Assembly (NCBI GenBank): GCA_000497835.1
Contig: KI547164.1
Span: 117,436-181,435, forward strand
Length of the DNA stretch: 64,000 nucleotides
Reading direction: 5' to 3'
Source: a gamma proteobacterium L18
GTDB lineage: Bacteria; Pseudomonadota; Gammaproteobacteria; Pseudomonadales; Pseudomonadaceae
The stretch's first letter is position 1, and every line of letters starts with the position of its first letter. The notes beneath the pieces are model-generated. The model had not been told where the DNA came from and did no database searches. It saw nothing but the letters and a program-made list of their open reading frames with translations. This document shows, piece after piece, positions 59,674-64,000 of the stretch. A program made the position numbers and the translations under genes.

Positions 59674-62600
59674 TTACGCGGCAGCGGGTTTGCGATCCGG
59701 GGAGATCAGGGTGTACACGCACGGCAGCACGAACAGCGTGAACAACGTGCCCACCGACATCCCCGTGGCAATCACTGTACCGATGTCGAAGCGGCTTACC
59801 GCGCCAGCACCGGTGGCCAGGATCAGCGGCACCATGCCGAACACCATCGCCGCCGTGGTCATCAATACCGGACGCAAGCGGATCGCGGCGGCTTCTTCCA
59901 CCGCTTCGCGCGCACTCAGCCCCTTGTCACGTCGCAACTGATTGGCGAACTCGACAATCAGGATGCCATGCTTGCTGATCAACCCGATCAGCGTCACCAG
60001 CCCCACCTGCGTGTAGATGTTGAGGCTCGACAGGCCCAGGAACAGCGGTATCAGCGCCCCGCAGATAGACAACGGCACCGTCACCAGAATCACCAACGGG
60101 TCGCGGAAACTCTCGAACTGCGCCGCCAGCACCAGAAAGATGATCGCCAGTGCCAGGCCGAAGGTCACCCACAGCGCGTTGCCTTCCTGCACGTACTGTC
60201 GGGCGCTGCTGCCGTAGTCGAAGGCAAAGCCGGCCGGTGCTTCCTCACGGGCGATCTGCCGTACTGTCTGCACCGCTTCACCCATGCTGACGATGGGGAA
60301 GCCCTGGATGATCGCCGAATTCAGTTGTTGGAACTGATTGAGCTGGCGCGGGCGGGCGCGCTCACTGACGGTGATCAATGTCGACAGCGGCAACAGCTCG
60401 TTCTGACTGTTGCGCACGTAATACTGGTTCAGCCACTCGGGGTTGTCGCGGTAGGTACGCTCCACCTGGGCGATGACCTTGTAGCTGCGCCCATCGAGGG
60501 TAAAGCGGTTGATCTCCGATTCGCCCAGCAACGTGGCCAGGGTACCGCCCAGCTCCTGCATCGATACCCCCATCTGTGCGGCCTTGGCGCGGTCGATGTC
60601 GACCACCACCTCTGGCTTGTCGAAGGCCAGGTCAATGTCCAGGAAGGCGAACTTGCCGCTGGCCTGGGCGCGGTCCTTGACCCGTTGCGCCACTTCCAGC
60701 AGCGACTCGTAATCGTTGGCGGTGTTGATGACGAACTCGAAGGGCAGGCCTTCGCCGGTGCCGGGGAGGGCGGGCAGGTTGAAGCCGAAGATCTGCAGGC
60801 CGGGGATCTGCGCCAGGCGCGCCTGCACCTCGGGCAGCAACTGCATCTGCGTGCGGCTGCGTTCGTTCCAGGGCTTGAGCAGGAAGCCGCCGATACCCGA
60901 TTGCACCCCATTGAACCCGTTGATCTGGAACGAGGAGTAGTACTCGGGGAAGTCCTTGAAGATGGTCAGGAGCTGGTCGGTGTAGGTGTTCAGGTAATCC
61001 AGGTTGGTGGGCTGCGGCGCCGTAGCCATCATGAAGATGATGCCCTGATCCTCGGCAGGTGCCAGCTCTGACTGGCTGAACTTGAGAAACACCGGAATCA
61101 GGCACAGCACGATGATCGCGAATACCACCACCACCGGACGGGTGTTGAGCGTGCCGTGCAGCATGCGCTGGTAGCGCTGCTTGAGTTTTTCGAACAGCCG
61201 GTCCAGGCGATGGGCCAGGCCTTTGGGGTTGGCGTCGGGGCGCAGCAGCAGGGCGCACATCATTGGCGAAAGGGTGAGGGCGACGATGCCGGAAATCACC
61301 ACGGCACCGGCCAGCGTCAGGGCAAACTCCTTGAACAGCGCACCTGTCAGGCCCTCCAGGAACCCGATGGGCGCGTAGACGGCCGCCAGCGTGATGGTCA
61401 TCGAGACCACCGGCATGGCGATCTCCCGGGCGCCCTCCAGGGCGGCGTCGAAGGGTGTGCGGCCCTCTTCTATGTGCCGGTGGATGTTCTCGACCACCAC
61501 GATGGCGTCGTCCACCACCAGGCCGATGGCAAGCACCATGGCCAGCAGCGTCAACAGGTTGATGGAATAGCCCATCAGTTGCATGAAGAACAGTACGCCG
61601 ATCATCGACAGCGGAATGGTCACTACCGGGATGATCACCGAGCGCAGGGCCCCCAGGAACAGGAACACCACGACGATGACGATCAGCACCGCCTCGATGA
61701 GGGTCTTGACCACTTCATCGATGGACGCCTGGATGAACAGCGTGGCGTCGTAGGCGATGGAGGCCTTGAGGTTGGGCGGCAGTTGGGATTCCAGTTCGGG
61801 CATGATCTTGCGGACTTCGCGGATCACGTCCAGGGGGTTGGCCCCCGGAGTGCCCTTGATGCCGATGTACACCGACGGCGTGCCGTTGAACGAACTGACC
61901 GTGTCGTAGTTTTCCGCGCCCATCTGCACCCGCGCCACATCGCCCAGCAGTACGCGGCTGTTGCCGTCGGTCTTGAGTGGGATGGAGGCAAAGCCTTCGG
62001 TGGTTTTAAGGTCGGTGGTGGCGTTGACGCTGGTGACGATGTATTCGCCCTTCACCTCGCCTGCCGCCGAGAGGAAGTTGTAGCGGCGCACCGCATCGGT
62101 CACGTCGGTGGCGCTCAGGCCATAGCCGGCCAGCTTTACCGGGTCGATCCACAGGCGCATGGCAAACACCTGGTTGCCCAGAATCTCCGCCTGGGCCATG
62201 CCCGGCAGCGTCGCCAGCTTGGGCTGGATGACCCGCGACAGGTAGTCGGTGATCTGCGGGTTATTGAGCTGATCACTGAAGAAACTGATGTACATCAGTG
62301 CCGAAGCATCCGCGGCCTCCTTGCTCAGCACCGGGTCTTCGGCGTCCTGGGGCAGCTTGTTCTTGACCTCGTTGGCCTTGGCCAGCAGCTCGGTGAACAA
62401 TCGGTCGCTGTCGGAGCCGATGCGTGCGTAGATGGAAATCACCGAGAAGTTTTGACGGCTGACCGAGGTCATGTAGTCGATGCCTTCGGCGCTTGCCAGG
62501 CTCTGTTGCAGGGGCTGGGTGATGTAGCCCTGGATGGTCTCGGCATTGGCACCGGGGTACGCGGTGGTCACGGTGATCAGCGCGTTTTCCATCTGCGGGT

Positions 62601-62709
62601 ACTGGCGGATGCTCAATTTGCTCCACGCCTGGAAGCCCAGCAGCACGATCAGCAGGCTGATCACGCTGGCCAGCACCGGGCGGCGGATGAACGGATCGGT
62701 AAAGGCCAT
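59674..62709 (-). CDS. RND multidrug efflux transporter (MexW-like)
   Basis: A 1011-residue HAE1-family inner-membrane pump with twelve membrane helices and two large periplasmic loops. The proton-relay Asp pair sits in GLVVDDAIVVVENIHRH, and the start MAFTDPFIRRPVLASVISLL is typical. It exports drugs using the proton gradient. Length and place next to colRS and the adaptor gene agree with MexW of P. aeruginosa as I recall it. No outer-membrane channel gene is adjacent. It starts 15 bases after the adaptor stop. Confidence 0.92.
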   Translation of the reverse strand: MAFTDPFIRRPVLASVISLLIVLLGFQAWSKLSIRQYPQMENALITVTTAYPGANAETIQGYITQPLQQSLASAEGIDYMTSVSRQNFSVISIYARIGSDSDRLFTELLAKANEVKNKLPQDAEDPVLSKEAADASALMYISFFSDQLNNPQITDYLSRVIQPKLATLPGMAQAEILGNQVFAMRLWIDPVKLAGYGLSATDVTDAVRRYNFLSAAGEVKGEYIVTSVNATTDLKTTEGFASIPLKTDGNSRVLLGDVARVQMGAENYDTVSSFNGTPSVYIGIKGTPGANPLDVIREVRKIMPELESQLPPNLKASIAYDATLFIQASIDEVVKTLIEAVLIVIVVVFLFLGALRSVIIPVVTIPLSMIGVLFFMQLMGYSINLLTLLAMVLAIGLVVDDAIVVVENIHRHIEEGRTPFDAALEGAREIAMPVVSMTITLAAVYAPIGFLEGLTGALFKEFALTLAGAVVISGIVALTLSPMMCALLLRPDANPKGLAHRLDRLFEKLKQRYQRMLHGTLNTRPVVVVFAIIVLCLIPVFLKFSQSELAPAEDQGIIFMMATAPQPTNLDYLNTYTDQLLTIFKDFPEYYSSFQINGFNGVQSGIGGFLLKPWNERSRTQMQLLPEVQARLAQIPGLQIFGFNLPALPGTGEGLPFEFVINTANDYESLLEVAQRVKDRAQASGKFAFLDIDLAFDKPEVVVDIDRAKAAQMGVSMQELGGTLATLLGESEINRFTLDGRSYKVIAQVERTYRDNPEWLNQYYVRNSQNELLPLSTLITVSERARPRQLNQFQQLNSAIIQGFPIVSMGEAVQTVRQIAREEAPAGFAFDYGSSARQYVQEGNALWVTFGLALAIIFLVLAAQFESFRDPLVILVTVPLSICGALIPLFLGLSSLNIYTQVGLVTLIGLISKHGILIVEFANQLRRDKGLSAREAVEEAAAIRLRPVLMTTAAMVFGMVPLILATGAGAVSRFDIGTVIATGMSVGTLFTLFVLPCVYTLISPDRKPAAA

Positions 62710-62724
62710 GGCCGTTCTCCTGGG

Positions 62725-63828
62725 TCAGCGGGTTTTGACGGTAGTGTCGGGGCTGACGCTGACAGTGGCGCCGTTGGTGAGCTTGAGCTGCCCGCCGGTG
62801 ACCACTTGTTCGCCCGCCTTGAGGCCCTTGCTGACGATGACCAGGCCATCGCGGCGTTCGCCGGTGTCGACGAAGCGCCGTTCGGCGGTCAGTGTGGTTT
62901 TGCCGTCGGCGTCGTTCTTTTCCGCCACCACATACACCGAGTTGCCATAGAGCGTGTAGGCCACCGCGCTTTCCGGCACCACCACTTCATTCTTCGGCTG
63001 CGGCAGCACCACCTGCAGGTTGGCGAACATGCCCGGCAACAGGCGCCCCTGGGGGTTGGCCAGCGTGCCGCGTACCAGGATATTGCGGGTGGTGTCCTCC
63101 ACCTTGGGGTTGAGCGCACTGACCACGCCCTGGAAGGTTTCGCCGGGGTAGGCCGCCACCGAGACCAGCAGGGGCTGGCCCAGATGAAGCTGGGGGATGG
63201 CTTGCTCGGCTACGGAGAAGTCCACGTACAGGCTGCTGAGGTCTTGCAGCGTGGCGATCACGGTGCCGCTGGCCAGGTAGTCGCCGACGTCCACCTTGCG
63301 GATGCCGATGGTGCCGCTGAAGGGCGCGATGATGGTTTTCTTTGCCAGACTGGCTTTGAGCTGGGCGACGGTGGCCTTGTTCTTGAGCAGCACGGCGTTG
63401 AGGCGGTCGAACTCGCCCTTGGAGATGGCGCGGCTGTCCACCAGTTGCGCGCCACGGCCGTAGTCGACCTGGGCCAGCCCCAGGTCGGCCTGTGCGGTGC
63501 CTAGCAGGGCGGTTTCGACATCGCTGTCCAGTTGCAGCAGGGGTTGCCCGGCCTTGACCTGCTGGCCTGACTCGAACTGGATGCTGCGCACGGTGCCGGC
63601 TACTTCCAGGCTGAGGTTGACGCCCTGCAGCGCCTTGAGACTGCCTACCGCCGGCAGCCGCGATTGCCAGGCGCGCTCGGTGGCGGTGGCCACGGCCACG
63701 GCGACGGGCGGCTTGGGAGCCGAGAACATCTGAACCTGCTGGTAGATCGACCAGGCCTTGTAACCACCCAGCAGCAGGACGACGACCAACACAATTCCCA
63801 GCATTATCAGCATGCGGCGGCGCAGCAT
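62725..63828 (-). CDS. RND efflux periplasmic adaptor (MexV-like)
   Basis: A 367-residue membrane-fusion protein: N-terminal membrane segment (about 7-24), lipoyl halves (VNLSLEVAGTVRSIQFESGQQVKAGQPLLQLD and PFSGTIGIRKVDVGDYL, split by position), a coiled-coil hairpin between them, and a beta-barrel part. It links the pump to an outer-membrane channel. It is the first gene of the two-gene operon. The ATG at 63826-63828 has ACGGAA upstream. Confidence 0.92.
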   Translation of the reverse strand: MLRRRMLIMLGIVLVVVLLLGGYKAWSIYQQVQMFSAPKPPVAVAVATATERAWQSRLPAVGSLKALQGVNLSLEVAGTVRSIQFESGQQVKAGQPLLQLDSDVETALLGTAQADLGLAQVDYGRGAQLVDSRAISKGEFDRLNAVLLKNKATVAQLKASLAKKTIIAPFSGTIGIRKVDVGDYLASGTVIATLQDLSSLYVDFSVAEQAIPQLHLGQPLLVSVAAYPGETFQGVVSALNPKVEDTTRNILVRGTLANPQGRLLPGMFANLQVVLPQPKNEVVVPESAVAYTLYGNSVYVVAEKNDADGKTTLTAERRFVDTGERRDGLVIVSKGLKAGEQVVTGGQLKLTNGATVSVSPDTTVKTR

Positions 63829-63937
63829 ATTCCGTTTCCCTGGAAAGCAAACCTAAGAGTTGGAGCACAGTATGCTTGTCGGGCTCGGTACGCTACTGCG
63901 CTTTATTGCTGGATATTACGCCTATCCTGACAACCTC

Positions 63938-63984
63938 TGTAGCAGCGACTGTCTTTGTGGGAGCGGTGTAGCAGCAACTGTCTT
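63938..63984. repeat. 18-bp direct repeat at the right edge
   Basis: TGTAGCAGCGACTGTCTT (63938-63955) and TGTAGCAGCAACTGTCTT (63967-63984) differ at one base, with TTGTGGGAGCGG between. Wording like this is typical of pseudomonad REP arrays; the rest lies beyond the window. It falls upstream of the efflux operon. Confidence 0.7.
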
Positions 63985-64000
63985 GAAACCGCATTGCCTG

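Noticed and set aside
61156..63504. Plus-strand open frame of 782 codons opposite the efflux genes
   Set aside because: Antisense to the conserved RND transporter and adaptor, with the same artefact signature as above.

Overview
The window is a Pseudomonas chromosome segment, most likely of the P. putida/P. fluorescens side of the genus. The evidence is high GC with G/C-ending codons, REP-type palindromes of the kinds common in these species, and a gene order that matches, as I recall it, the P. aeruginosa PAO1 run from about PA4441 down to PA4374. It is almost entirely conserved core genome. The one clear accessory piece is at the left edge: the first 750 bases encode, on the minus strand, the N-terminal 250 residues of an S-type pyocin-like bacteriocin that runs off the window, in visibly AT-richer DNA.

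Layout. 1-8.3 kb: bacteriocin fragment, zapG, an alpha/beta hydrolase, trpS with an extra C-terminal domain, zapE, a GlxA-type regulator divergent from an LCAD-like acyl-CoA dehydrogenase, and an aldo/keto reductase. 8.5-13.6 kb: rplM-rpsI, the cytochrome bc1 genes petABC, a structured RNA candidate, and sspA-sspB. 13.7-18.2 kb: the minus-strand group lpoA-yraN-gmhA-dolP, then rsmI on plus. 18.6-19.0 kb: RNase P RNA. 19.3-37.1 kb: the complete dcw cell-wall and division cluster (mraZ, rsmH, ftsL, ftsI, murE, murF, mraY, murD, ftsW, murG, murC, ddlB, ftsQ, ftsA, ftsZ, lpxC). It has a recognisable promoter and MraZ operator, and most neighbouring genes overlap or nearly touch. 37.3-43.2 kb: dciA, secA, argJ and a Nudix/thiamine-phosphate-synthase fusion. 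43.3-47.9 kb: a minus-strand operon of a degenerate REC-GGDEF protein, panE, a PAS histidine kinase and a cobalamin adenosyltransferase. 48.0-54.1 kb: yajQ, an MscS channel, ampG, an alkyltransferase-like protein, a DUF481 protein, hugZ and fxsA. 54.2-56.4 kb: groES-groEL with a sigma-32-like promoter. 56.5-59.6 kb: colR-colS, an InaA-type LPS kinase with a ColR-box-like site upstream, and a small secreted protein. 59.7-63.8 kb: a MexVW-like RND efflux pump on minus.

Together the genes form an envelope-centred region: precursor synthesis (mur, mraY, ddlB), polymerisation and its activator (ftsW, ftsI, lpoA), lipid A and core (lpxC, gmhA, InaA-like kinase), recycling (ampG), division (fts, zapE, zapG), export (secA) and envelope-stress sensing (colRS). 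The points most worth a second look are the edge bacteriocin, the REC-GGDEF protein with a lost active site but intact I-site lying next to yajQ, two roughly 200-bp related palindromes, the petC-sspA RNA candidate, the TrpS extension, and the ColR-box-like site. I saw no CRISPR array, insertion sequence, prophage or tRNA gene.
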